Positions 9,274-17,286 of a DNA stretch of 49,848 bases are shown in pieces (within the stretch, counting starts at the first letter, position 1; each line of letters starts with the position of its first letter). The translations under genes were made by a program, and so were the position numbers. This DNA comes from Deltaproteobacteria bacterium (GTDB lineage: Bacteria; Desulfobacterota; GWC2-55-46): positions 1 to 49,848 of the forward strand of contig JACRET010000014.1 of NCBI GenBank assembly GCA_016218105.1, given 5' to 3'. The notes under the pieces are model-generated. The model was given only the letters and a program-made list of their open reading frames with translations. It was not told where the DNA came from and searched no databases.

Positions 9274-10857
9274 TTAAAGTTCTACGACATTAGCGGCTAT
9301 CATGTGCGGTAGCTTGAGTATCTTCTCGATAAGCCCCTTGGCGAGAGGCGTGTCAAGCGACCATACCGACACAGCCTCGCCTCCGACGGCGCCCCGGCCA
9401 AGGTGAAGCCTCGCGATATTAACGTTATTCGCCGCTAAAAGCGTGCCGACGTTGCCGATAACCCCGGGCTTATCCTCGTTTTGCAGGAGCAGGAGATTGC
9501 CTTCCGGCACCGCGTCGAGGAAGAATTTGTCTATCCTTACTATCCTCGGTTCTTTCTTTCCGAAGAGCGCGCCCTCGACGATGGACTCCCCGTCCTTTGT
9601 TTTCACCTTTATGGTTATCGAGCTTGCGAAGTCCGTCGCCCTCGATGTCTTTATCTCTACTACCTTTATGCCCCTTTCCTTTGCCACAAACGGGGCGTTT
9701 ACGAAGTTTACATAGGTGTCGAGCACCTGGTCGAGCAAGCCCTTTATGCTGGATATGGTAATGGGCGCCACGTCGTAGTTTACGACCTCGCCGCTGTATT
9801 CTACTGTTATCTCCTCAACGCCGCTCTTGAGAATCTGGCCCTGGAAGGAACCGAGCTTCTCGCCGAGCGCGATGTAAGCGCCGAGGGAGGCGAGAAGGTC
9901 CGCTGGAACGGACGGCACGTTCACGGCATTCCTTATGGTTCCAGTAGTCAGGTAGTCGGCTATCTGCTCGGCGATAGCGATAGCGACGTTTTCCTGAGCC
10001 TCGAACGTGGAAGCGCCGAGGTGGGGCGTCATTATCACCTCTTCGAGCTGGAGGACCGGGTTGTCGGCCGGAGGCGGCTCTTTCTCAAATACGTCAAGCG
10101 CCGCGCCCGATACGATCTTCGCCTTTATGGCTTCGGCAAGGTCGGCTTCGTTTAATATGCCGCCCCTCGCGCAGTTCACTATCTTTACGCCCTTCTTCAT
10201 CTTCTTGAAGGCCTCGGCGTTAAGGAGGTTCTTTGTCTCAGCCATCAGCGGCACATGGACGGATATGAAATCGCTCTTTTTAAAGAGTTCATCCATGGTC
10301 ACAAGGGAGATGCCGAGCTTGTCCGCGGCTTCAGGGGAGATGAACGGGTCGTAAGCGATGACGTTCATCCTGAGGCCAAGCGCGCGGGAGGCTACTACTC
10401 CGCCGATATTCCCAACGCCGAGGATACCGAGCGTTTTTCCGGTTATCTCCGTCCCCTCGAACTTCTTCTTCTCCCATTCCCCTCTTCTCATCGAGGCCGT
10501 CGCCTGCGGGATCTTCCTCGCAAGGGCCATCATCATCGACACGGCGTGCTCGGCCGTGGTCACCGTATTCCCGCCCGGGGTGTTCATTACGACGATACCC
10601 TTCTTGGTGGCGGCGGACATATCCACGTTGTCCACGCCGGTTCCGGCGCGGCCGACCACCTTAAGGTTCTCCGCGGCCTCTATTATCTCGGCCGTCACCT
10701 TCGTAGCGCTCCTTACCACGAGCCCGTGGTATTCCTTTATCTTTGCCTTAAGCTCATCGGGCTTAAGGCCCGTGATGACATCGACATCGAGACCCGGGGT
10801 ATTCTTAAGGATCTCGACCGCCTTACCAGACATGCTGTCGCTTATAAGTATCTTCAT
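9274..10857 (-). CDS. serA: D-3-phosphoglycerate dehydrogenase, long form with ACT domain
   Basis: Oxidises 3-phosphoglycerate to 3-phosphohydroxypyruvate with NAD, the entry to serine synthesis. The 527-aa form has the substrate domain, the Rossmann NAD domain (GILGVGNIGGVVASR, about 145), catalytic Arg in NCARGGILNEADL, the Glu region, and His in MTPHLGASTFEAQENVA. An intervening allosteric domain (about 315-445) and a C-terminal ACT domain (LLLLQNEDKPGVIGNVG, about 455-527) suggest serine feedback. Its start is directly after the aminotransferase stop, so the two form one operon. That operon is read from the ZTP-riboswitch leader. Confidence 0.96.
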   Translation of the reverse strand: MKILISDSMSGKAVEILKNTPGLDVDVITGLKPDELKAKIKEYHGLVVRSATKVTAEIIEAAENLKVVGRAGTGVDNVDMSAATKKGIVVMNTPGGNTVTTAEHAVSMMMALARKIPQATASMRRGEWEKKKFEGTEITGKTLGILGVGNIGGVVASRALGLRMNVIAYDPFISPEAADKLGISLVTMDELFKKSDFISVHVPLMAETKNLLNAEAFKKMKKGVKIVNCARGGILNEADLAEAIKAKIVSGAALDVFEKEPPPADNPVLQLEEVIMTPHLGASTFEAQENVAIAIAEQIADYLTTGTIRNAVNVPSVPADLLASLGAYIALGEKLGSFQGQILKSGVEEITVEYSGEVVNYDVAPITISSIKGLLDQVLDTYVNFVNAPFVAKERGIKVVEIKTSRATDFASSITIKVKTKDGESIVEGALFGKKEPRIVRIDKFFLDAVPEGNLLLLQNEDKPGVIGNVGTLLAANNVNIARLHLGRGAVGGEAVSVWSLDTPLAKGLIEKILKLPHMIAANVVEL

Positions 10858-12003
10858 TTATTTATATCCCTCGCTCAGTATTTCCTCTGCCGCGGCGACA
10901 CCCTTGCCGAACGGCATCTTGCACCCGAGCTTATTGAGAGCTATCTCGATAGCGGCGATCGAGATTATGATATCGAATGTATCGACATAGCCCAAGTGGG
11001 CTATCCTCAATATCTTGCCCTTAAGGTGGTCCTGGCCGCCGGCCATTGTAACGCCTACTTCGTCCCTCAGATATTTTACGAGCTTGCCGCCGTCTACGCC
11101 TTCCGGCACGAATACGCCTGTGGCGGCGTTTGAAGGCGCTTCAGGGGCCAGGAGCTTAAGTCCCATCGCGGCGGATGCGGCGCGCGTCGCCCTTGCCAAC
11201 CTGTCATGCCTGCCGAATACGTTGTAGAGGCCCTCTTCCTTGATAAGCTTTAACGCTTCCCTTAAGCCTGTTATGAGGGAGACAGCCGGCGTATAAGCGG
11301 TGGTATTGTCCTTAAGATTCTTTCTTTCCTTCTTGTAATCAAAGTAGAACTTCGGGCATTTCGCCGTCTCCTGGAACTTCCATGCCTTTTCGCTGAGGGC
11401 GACGAACGCGAGGCCCGGAGGAAGCATGAACGCCTTCTGTGAGCCGGACACAAGGACGTCTATCCCCCACTCGTCCATCGGAAGGTCGAATACGCCGACC
11501 CCCGTAATGCCGTCAACTATAAGGAGACAGTCCCTGTCCTTTGTAAGCGCGGCCAGTTCCTTTATCGGATGGGCGACCGTCGTCGAAGTCTCGCTCGCCT
11601 GCACAAGGATACCCCTTGTCTTTGGGTTCTCGTCGAGCACCTTCTTTACCACCGCCGTGTCTACCGCCTTGCCCCACTCTACAGTTATCCAATGTACCTT
11701 AAGGCCATAGGCCTCTGATATCTTACCCCACCTCTCGCCGAATTTTCCGCCGTTTACTACGATGACCTCATCTCCGGGAGAGTACAGGTTTACGATAGAG
11801 CCTTCCATCGCGCCCGTGCCTGAAGCCGCGAGGATGAGCACATCCTGCTTTGTCTGGAATACGTATTTAAGGAGGTCAGCCGTTTCCCTGAATATCTCTG
11901 AAAACTGCGGGGTTCTGTGGTGGATCATCGGCTGAGCCATCGCGAGCAATGCTGAATCGGGCACCGGTGTCGGGCCAGGGGCTAAAAGATACCTCTTCTT
12001 CAT
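10858..12003 (-). CDS. Class V aminotransferase, probable phosphoserine-forming enzyme
   Basis: A pyridoxal-phosphate enzyme of 381 aa in the alanine-glyoxylate/serine-pyruvate aminotransferase group. Motifs: LLAPGPTPVPDSALLAM, MIHHRTPQF, AASGTGAMEGSI, the Asp that holds the cofactor ring in LIVDGITGVG, and the Schiff-base Lys in VSGSQKAFMLPPG. Genes of this type directly before serA are known or inferred to do the phosphoserine aminotransferase step, and no serC-type gene is present here. Its leader carries a ZTP riboswitch, which supports a one-carbon/serine role. An AAGGGAGGAG ribosome site precedes the ATG. A glyoxylate-using role remains possible. Confidence 0.85.
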   Translation of the reverse strand: MKKRYLLAPGPTPVPDSALLAMAQPMIHHRTPQFSEIFRETADLLKYVFQTKQDVLILAASGTGAMEGSIVNLYSPGDEVIVVNGGKFGERWGKISEAYGLKVHWITVEWGKAVDTAVVKKVLDENPKTRGILVQASETSTTVAHPIKELAALTKDRDCLLIVDGITGVGVFDLPMDEWGIDVLVSGSQKAFMLPPGLAFVALSEKAWKFQETAKCPKFYFDYKKERKNLKDNTTAYTPAVSLITGLREALKLIKEEGLYNVFGRHDRLARATRAASAAMGLKLLAPEAPSNAATGVFVPEGVDGGKLVKYLRDEVGVTMAGGQDHLKGKILRIAHLGYVDTFDIIISIAAIEIALNKLGCKMPFGKGVAAAEEILSEGYK

Positions 12004-12094
12004 AAAATTAAAACTCCTCCCTTTAAATTGTAAAAATTTTAATTTTTGCTCTTTAAAGCCTTAAACCTAACAAAGAGACAAGGGCTTAGTCAAG

Positions 12095-12114
12095 AAAAAC
12101 CGTGAGCCCGGTTT
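12095..12114 (-). promoter_or_regulatory. Second terminator-like hairpin in aminotransferase leader
   Basis: On the minus strand, AAACCG pairs with CGGTTT around loop GGCTCA, followed by TTTTTC. The loop-side GGGCT can instead pair with AGCCC about 20 bases downstream. The two folds are mutually exclusive, as in attenuators. It lies between the riboswitch terminator and the coding start. Confidence 0.4.
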
Positions 12115-12207
12115 ACTTTAGGGGAGGCCTTTTAAATGTGCGTTCAATCAGCGGCCTTCCGTCTTCTTTACATTCTATTTTTACGGCTAACTATTTGAAA
12201 ATACAAC

Positions 12208-12353
12208 AAAAAAAACCGCCTAGGCAATTTTGCATGACTTTTTTCAAGCCTTGCTATGCCCAGACGGTCGACAATATCCTAACCTTCCGCTCCCCGGTGG
12301 TCGCCCACCTTTATTCCGTCAGTTACGGAGGTGTATTTACTTGTTATTAGCGG
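12208..12353 (-). ncRNA. ZTP (pfl) riboswitch with overlapping terminator
   Basis: Minus strand. The 5' aptamer half is CCTCCGTAACTGACGG (12331-12316), then the hairpin GGTGG-GCGA-CCACC and the hallmark CCACCGGGGAGCG (about 12300-12288). The 3' half is GACCGTCTGGGCA (12269-12257). The GACGG/CCGTC pseudoknot can form. CCGTCTGGGC (12267-12258) also pairs over all ten positions (with G-T pairs) with GCCTAGGCGG (12225-12216), followed by T8 (12215-12208). The terminator thus uses the pseudoknot strand. This fits ZTP-bound antitermination, the known ON-switch design. It senses the purine intermediate ZMP/ZTP, which rises when 10-formyl-tetrahydrofolate is short. Confidence 0.9.
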
Positions 12354-12359
12354 TTTATG

Positions 12360-12388
12360 ATATTACTCTCATCGGTCTTTTTTGTCAA
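12360..12388 (-). promoter_or_regulatory. Sigma-70 promoter of the riboswitch/serine operon
   Basis: On the minus strand, TTGACA (12388-12383), a 17-base spacer, and TAATAT (12365-12360). Transcription should start near 12353, just before the aptamer. It lies 70 bases beyond the end of coxB. Confidence 0.8.
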
Positions 12389-12457
12389 GTGGGAATTTGG
12401 CAGGCTTTGGGGCGGGAACGTCAGGGGATCTCCGGTGAGCACAAAAACGAACAAGCG

Positions 12458-13384
12458 TTACTTCAATCCCTTTATATAATCCACGATCGCGTCTATCTCC
12501 TCTTCCTTGAGCACCCCTTTTTGAGGCGGCATGATGGGCGGGAATCCGACGACCACGTCGGAGGCGGGCTCAAGCTCCGATCTTCTAAGATACTCCTCGT
12601 CAACCGTGACCTCCCGCTCCTTACCGCCTGTTGTGACCCTTACCTTTGTGCCGAATATGCCTTTTAGCGTAGGCCCGACAAGGGGCTTGCCGTCCGTGGT
12701 ATGGCAGGCGGTGCAGCCCTTGGCCTTTAAAAGCCCTTCGCCGGATAGCGAAGGCGCGGCCTCCTGGGCGGCGGGGGCCTCCGTCTTGCCTTCGCTCCAT
12801 GCCTTGAACTCTTCGTCGTTCATCACGACCGCCTTGGTTATCATCCGGGAGTGTCCCGTGCCGCAATACTCGGCACAGAAGAGATCGTACGTCCCGGCCA
12901 CTTCGGGGGTAAACCACAAAACCCTCTCCATCCCCGGCACCGCGTCCTGCTTTACCCTGAACGCCGGGATATAAAGACTGTGGATCATATCCCTTGAGTT
13001 CAGGATGAGCTTCACGGGCCTTCCGAGCGGCAGGTTGAGGGTGCTCGCCTGCATCCCGTTGCCGTATTCAAAAGACCAGACCCACATCTGGCCGAACGCC
13101 TTTATCGTGTACGCATCCTCCGGGACTTCCCGCCTCTTTTCGTACCCGAGCCAGCCGTAGTAGAACATGAACATGACAAGAATAACAGGCAAAACCGTCC
13201 AGGTGGTCTCAAGGAAAAAATGCCCTTCTATATCCTGGGCTAGCGGGTGCTTATTCCTCCTGTATTTTAAAGTGAAATAGGCCGTAAGCGCGATAATGAG
13301 CGCGAAGAGCGCCGCGCATATGCCTATTATCACGATAAAGGTCGCATCTGTATTTTTGCCGAGATTCGACACCGCTCCGGACAT
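12458..13384 (-). CDS. coxB: Cytochrome c oxidase subunit II with fused cytochrome c (caa3 type)
   Basis: Takes electrons from cytochrome c through CuA and passes them to subunit I. The 308-aa protein has two N-terminal membrane helices (about 18-42 and 57-78), then a periplasmic cupredoxin domain with the CuA ligand set CAEYCGTGHSRM. A C-terminal monohaem cytochrome c domain follows, with haem site CTACH and a likely axial Met in PPIMPPQKG. The cytochrome fusion defines a caa3-type oxidase. It is the last gene of the minus-strand oxidase operon, directly abutting subunit IV. No clear terminator follows. Confidence 0.95.
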   Translation of the reverse strand: MSGAVSNLGKNTDATFIVIIGICAALFALIIALTAYFTLKYRRNKHPLAQDIEGHFFLETTWTVLPVILVMFMFYYGWLGYEKRREVPEDAYTIKAFGQMWVWSFEYGNGMQASTLNLPLGRPVKLILNSRDMIHSLYIPAFRVKQDAVPGMERVLWFTPEVAGTYDLFCAEYCGTGHSRMITKAVVMNDEEFKAWSEGKTEAPAAQEAAPSLSGEGLLKAKGCTACHTTDGKPLVGPTLKGIFGTKVRVTTGGKEREVTVDEEYLRRSELEPASDVVVGFPPIMPPQKGVLKEEEIDAIVDYIKGLK

Positions 13385-13678
13385 TTATTGACCTCTGTAA
13401 GCGACATCCGACCAGACAAGCCAGCCGAGCACCAGAAATACGGCTATCCCCGCGAGCACTATTAAACGGATGAGCCCCTTTTCGTACCTGAGGTGCATAA
13501 AAAACGCCAATACCATAAATGCCTTTAAAGAGGCTATCAGGAAGGGAACAACCACGTTCAGCGCCCCGATCTCAAGCCCGGCCACGGTCACGGTGAGCCA
13601 TGTAAGGCCCAGCAGCCCAAGCCAGACGAGGGCGTAGGCGCTGTATCTTATTACCGGTTGTGAAATAGCCTTCTCCAT
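13385..13678 (-). CDS. Cytochrome c oxidase subunit IV-like protein
   Basis: A 97-aa membrane protein with three helices (about 10-30, 37-60 and 68-90). FLIASLKAFMVLAFFMHLRYE is the family hallmark (given as LIASLKAFMVLAFFMHL). It stabilises the oxidase complex and has no redox group. The start MEKAISQ fits a gap of ten bases after subunit III; longer starts would run into that gene. It directly abuts coxB. Confidence 0.88.
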   Translation of the reverse strand: MEKAISQPVIRYSAYALVWLGLLGLTWLTVTVAGLEIGALNVVVPFLIASLKAFMVLAFFMHLRYEKGLIRLIVLAGIAVFLVLGWLVWSDVAYRGQ

Positions 13679-13688
13679 AGCCGCTCCG

Positions 13689-14306
13689 TCAAGAGATGAG
13701 GTAAAAAAGAGGGAACAGGTATATCCAGACGATATCCACCAGGTGCCAATAAAGCGCCGAGTTCTCAAGCTTTATAAAATCGTTCTTATCGACCTTCCCT
13801 GCCGCGGTCAGCACGGACATAACCGAAAGGAGCGCCATCCCGGCGAGCACATGAAGGGCGTGGAGGCCGGTGGTGAAAAAATACAGGCCGTAGAATACGG
13901 CCTCGCCTGCGCTTAATTTCGCAAGCCCGGGAGAACCCGGATAAATCCCGTGCGCGATCTTCTCTCCCCACTCGAAGTATTTGTTGAAAAGGAATACGCC
14001 GCCGAGCGCTATCGTCATCATAAGAAGAAAAACAGCTAGGCTGTTATTCCCCCTTCTTACGGAGGCGACCGAAAGCGCCGCGGTAAGGCTGCTCGTCAGA
14101 AGTATTACGGTATTTAAAGTGCCAAGCGTGCGGTCGAGCGCGCCTGAAGCGGCATGGAATTCGGTCGGGTACTTGATGTCATTCATGGCGAAAAGGAGCA
14201 CAGGCCCGAAAAAGAGGCACAGCTCGGTGACAAGGAATAGCCACATCCCTATCTTCGAGCCCGTATAGTCCCTGTGCCGCGCCGTTATGTGGGTGGTCTC
14301 GTTCAT
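13689..14306 (-). CDS. coxC: Cytochrome c oxidase subunit III
   Basis: A 205-aa polytopic protein with five visible membrane helices, shorter than the seven-helix form, as is usual for caa3 and related oxidases. Recognisable parts are GMWLFLVTELCLFFG near the start, the Glu-containing segment FFTTGLHALHVLAGM, and LYWHLVDIVWIYLFPLFY at the end. It supports proton uptake and stability of subunit I. Its start overlaps the stop of coxA by four bases. Confidence 0.93.
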   Translation of the reverse strand: MNETTHITARHRDYTGSKIGMWLFLVTELCLFFGPVLLFAMNDIKYPTEFHAASGALDRTLGTLNTVILLTSSLTAALSVASVRRGNNSLAVFLLMMTIALGGVFLFNKYFEWGEKIAHGIYPGSPGLAKLSAGEAVFYGLYFFTTGLHALHVLAGMALLSVMSVLTAAGKVDKNDFIKLENSALYWHLVDIVWIYLFPLFYLIS

Positions 14307-15904
14307 TTTCTTAGATCCGTGAAATCATAAGGGCCGCGGCTGACTTCCGGGATCGTCTCGAAATTCTCCTTAGGAGGCGGCGAAGGCACCTGCCATTCGA
14401 GGGTCGCCCCTCCCCAGGGGTTGGCCCCGGCGCGCTCCCCTTTGAAAACAGAGTAGATCAGATTGGCGAACATGATAATAAGGCCCGATACCAGCACCCA
14501 GGACCCTACGATCGAAATCAGATGAAGATTTGCGTACTGGGGCAGGTAATCATAATATCTTCTGGGCATGCCCTCCATCCCCAGGATCAACATCGGGAAA
14601 AAGAGCATGTTAAAGCCTGAAAAGAGGATGAGGCACGACCAGTTGGCTGTTTTTTTATTGTAGAGCCTCCCGAACATCTTGGGCGACCAGTAATGGAGCC
14701 CAGCGAAGAACGCGAAACCCGCCCCGCCGAACTTTATGTAATGGAAGTGGCTGACCACGAAGTACGTATCATGGAGGTGGACGTTCAGGGAGAGCGCGCC
14801 GAGTATCAATCCGGTCAGCCCGCCTATTGAAAAAAGGAATATGAAGGCGAGCGCGAAGAGGAAGGGGGTGCCGCCTTCTATCGAACCCTTGTAGAGCGTT
14901 CCCACCCAGTTGAATACCTTTATCGCGCTCGGTATCGCCACGAGGAATGTAAACATGGAAAAAATAACGCCCGCCGTGTAGCTGTAGCCGCTTACGAACA
15001 TATGGTGGCCCCAGACAAGGGAACCTACGGCCGCGATCCCGATAGTTGAATATGCTATCGCCCTGTACCCGAATACGACCTTTCTGGCGAATACCGGAAG
15101 CACCTCGGAGATAATGCCCATGCCGGGCAGTATCATTATGTAGACCGCCGGGTGCGAGTAGATCCAGAAAAGGTGCTGGTACAATATCGGGTCGCCGCCT
15201 TTCGCTGGGTCGAAGACACCGATGCCGAAAACCCTCTCCGCTATCACGAGGAGGAGGTTTACGCCAAGTATCGGGGTAGCTATTATCTGTATCCAGGCCG
15301 TTGCGTAGATAGCCCAGACAAAGAGCGGCATCCTCCAGAAGGTCATGCCCGGGGCGCGGAGCCTGTGGACGGTGGTCACGAAGTTTATGCCGGTAAGGAT
15401 CGACGAAAAGCCGAGGATAAAAACGGCAAAGACGGCTATCGATACGTATGTGCCTGTCCTCAGGCTGTACGGCGCGTAGAACGTCCAGCCCGTATCCGCG
15501 GGTCCGAGAACAAGGGAAAGGAGCGCGAGCGCGGCCCCCGCCAGATAGAACCACCATGAAAGGAGGTTTAACTTGGGGAATGATACGTCCTTCGCGCCGA
15601 TCAATATGGGAAGGAAAAAATTACCGAACACGCTGGGAGTGACCGGGATGATAAAGAAAAAGATCATTATGACGCCGTGCAGCGTGAAGACGGAGTTGTA
15701 TGTCGCGGCCTCCATGATGGTGGCGCCGCGGGTCAGGAACTCCAGCCTCATCAGAAACCCGAGCGAAACGCCTGCGGCGAAAAACGACAGTATGGAGACA
15801 AGGTAAAGTATCCCTATCCGCTTATGGTCGGTAGAGAATATCCAGGAGAATATGCCGTTATATCTCCCCTCGTTCTGAAGATAACTATTTCCTGTGATTT
15901 CCAT
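14303..15904 (-). CDS. coxA: Cytochrome c oxidase subunit I, A2-type haem-copper oxidase
   Basis: The 533-aa catalytic subunit reduces oxygen to water and pumps protons, using a low-spin haem and a haem/CuB site. Twelve helices are apparent. CuB ligands are in YSHPAVYIMILPGMG (His, and the Tyr cross-linked to it) and WGHHMFVSG; haem ligands are in FTLHGVIMIF and SHFHYIKFGG. The usual Glu of HPEVY is Ala here, preceded by Tyr-Ser (YSHPAVY). This is the signature of A2-type oxidases, in which Tyr-Ser replaces the D-channel Glu. It overlaps the SCO gene by 20 bases and coxC by four, so the operon is tightly coupled. Confidence 0.96.
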   Translation of the reverse strand: MEITGNSYLQNEGRYNGIFSWIFSTDHKRIGILYLVSILSFFAAGVSLGFLMRLEFLTRGATIMEAATYNSVFTLHGVIMIFFFIIPVTPSVFGNFFLPILIGAKDVSFPKLNLLSWWFYLAGAALALLSLVLGPADTGWTFYAPYSLRTGTYVSIAVFAVFILGFSSILTGINFVTTVHRLRAPGMTFWRMPLFVWAIYATAWIQIIATPILGVNLLLVIAERVFGIGVFDPAKGGDPILYQHLFWIYSHPAVYIMILPGMGIISEVLPVFARKVVFGYRAIAYSTIGIAAVGSLVWGHHMFVSGYSYTAGVIFSMFTFLVAIPSAIKVFNWVGTLYKGSIEGGTPFLFALAFIFLFSIGGLTGLILGALSLNVHLHDTYFVVSHFHYIKFGGAGFAFFAGLHYWSPKMFGRLYNKKTANWSCLILFSGFNMLFFPMLILGMEGMPRRYYDYLPQYANLHLISIVGSWVLVSGLIIMFANLIYSVFKGERAGANPWGGATLEWQVPSPPPKENFETIPEVSRGPYDFTDLRK

Positions 15905-16736
15905 TGCCGGCCTTTTGATCCTTTTTCCTCCCGGACTTGTTCAGGTATATAAAAAACAGAGCCGCCGTAAATAACACCCCAATGCCCGAGACCTTTAATA
16001 TGTCTAAGACATACGTCCTGCTTGCCGGGTCGTACCTGTAGCAGAGCTGCAGGAGCTTCGGTATCGAAGGCCCTGTCCTTCCGGCCGACGCCTCGGCGAG
16101 CGCCATCTGGATATCCATAGGGAGGAATCTGTCCCCGTAAAGGTAGCGTATGATCCTGCCTTCCGCCGAGAGGACGACGAGCGCGGCCGGATGGTCAAAC
16201 CCGTCTTCAAGCCTCCTGAAGCCGAACCCGACGGAGGCGGCGAGCCTTCCGATAGTCTCGCGGTCTCCCACAAGAAAACGCCACCCGTTGTCCGGAAAAG
16301 CGATGCCTGTCGCCTTGATGTAATCGCGTTTTTTACCGCGAGCCATTTGAAAGGTATCTTTTTCGTCGATGCTCACCGTGAGGATGGAATACTCGGCCCC
16401 CGGTGAAGACCTTATCATTCCGGCAACTCCGGCGAGATTCGCGGAGAGATTATTGCAGAGTTTTTTACAGCTGAAGTATGTGAGCGAGAGGATGGTCGGT
16501 TTATCTACCAGGGATCCAAGCTCGATGCGGCTTCCGTACTCATCCAGGAATGTGAGCCCCTCCGGTATGCTCTCTCCCAGCCTTTCCTCTATGCCGGGCA
16601 CGCCCGGATTATCAGTTGGGACTGAAGTGATTGGGAGGGCTTCCTTTCTATCTCCGCCAAAGGCCTGCAAGGAGATTACGAGAATGAAAATAAGCGTAAT
16701 TATTGGGTATAATTGCCTTATATTTTTCATTTTCAT
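15885..16736 (-). CDS. SCO1/SenC-family copper chaperone
   Basis: Delivers copper to the CuA centre of subunit II and has a thioredoxin fold. The protein is 283 aa. An N-terminal signal or anchor (about 8-25) is followed by the thioredoxin-like domain with the copper-binding Cys-x3-Cys in SCKKLCNN and the third ligand His in DGFDHPAALVV. A C-terminal membrane helix (about 250-270) is followed by a basic tail. It is the first gene of the oxidase operon, so chaperone and oxidase are co-expressed. Confidence 0.92.
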   Translation of the reverse strand: MKMKNIRQLYPIITLIFILVISLQAFGGDRKEALPITSVPTDNPGVPGIEERLGESIPEGLTFLDEYGSRIELGSLVDKPTILSLTYFSCKKLCNNLSANLAGVAGMIRSSPGAEYSILTVSIDEKDTFQMARGKKRDYIKATGIAFPDNGWRFLVGDRETIGRLAASVGFGFRRLEDGFDHPAALVVLSAEGRIIRYLYGDRFLPMDIQMALAEASAGRTGPSIPKLLQLCYRYDPASRTYVLDILKVSGIGVLFTAALFFIYLNKSGRKKDQKAGNGNHRK

Positions 16737-16768
16737 TCATTGATCCCATGAGGTTCATACCTTGTAAA

Positions 16769-16796
16769 AGGATATCAGGTTATTGAGGCCAGTCAA
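16769..16796 (-). promoter_or_regulatory. Sigma-70-like promoter of the oxidase operon
   Basis: On the minus strand, TTGACT (16796-16791), a 16-base spacer, and TATCCT (16774-16769), about 35 bases before the SCO gene start. Confidence 0.55.
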
Positions 16797-16806
16797 GGAG
16801 CGGCGA

Positions 16807-17286
16807 TCATCTGGAGGGGAAATATACTGGAGAGCTTTTTTTAAATTCTTTCAAGGTATTGAGCGCGCGAAAGGATTCGATGCCTGAGGAGGCTCTTAGC
16901 TCGTCTATTATGGATTTCAGGTCTTCGGGACTTTCCCCGTGTATCATGGTGTAGAGATTATACGGGAACCCTTCGAAGGCGGGCCTTATGTAGCAATGGC
17001 TTATGCGCGGATGCGCGGCCATGATCCGCGCGGCCCCGTCAGGCTCGGCGCCCGCCTGCCAGGCGACCATGGAATTCGACTTAAAACCGGCGTTTCCGGG
17101 GGTAAGGGCGGCGCCGAAGCGTCTTATGATGCCGGCGTCCTTAAGGCGCCTCGATCTTTCAAGCACCTCCCCGACCTCCCAGCCCAGAAGCTCCGCCGCC
17201 TTTCTAAAAGGGCTCGGCAGAAGGAATATCTCTTCTCTCTGAAGCACCCTTACAAGGTCTACATACCTGCGGTCACTTTGGAGCAT
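16807..17286 (-). CDS. ahbB: Siroheme decarboxylase subunit B (AsnC/Lrp-like)
   Basis: With AhbA it removes two carboxyl groups from sirohaem to give 12,18-didecarboxysirohaem, a shared precursor of alternative haem b and haem d1. The 159-aa protein has an N-terminal winged-helix part (ELLGWEVGEVLERSRRLKDAGIIRRFG) and a C-terminal ferredoxin-like part with the family stretches NAGFKSNSMVAWQ, RISHCYIRPAFEGFPYNLY and TMIHG. It overlaps the end of ahbA by 14 bases. Next to nirJ and nirF it most likely serves haem d1. It resembles Lrp regulators in fold but these motifs mark the enzyme. Confidence 0.88.
   Translation of the reverse strand: MLQSDRRYVDLVRVLQREEIFLLPSPFRKAAELLGWEVGEVLERSRRLKDAGIIRRFGAALTPGNAGFKSNSMVAWQAGAEPDGAARIMAAHPRISHCYIRPAFEGFPYNLYTMIHGESPEDLKSIIDELRASSGIESFRALNTLKEFKKSSPVYFPSR

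Noticed and set aside
9481-11133. Long plus-strand frames opposite serA and the aminotransferase
   Set aside because: They are mirror frames of intact minus-strand genes with no family content.
12102-12667. Plus-strand open frames opposite the riboswitch and coxB
   Set aside because: They run antisense to a riboswitch with promoter and terminator and to coxB, have no family features and no ribosome sites.
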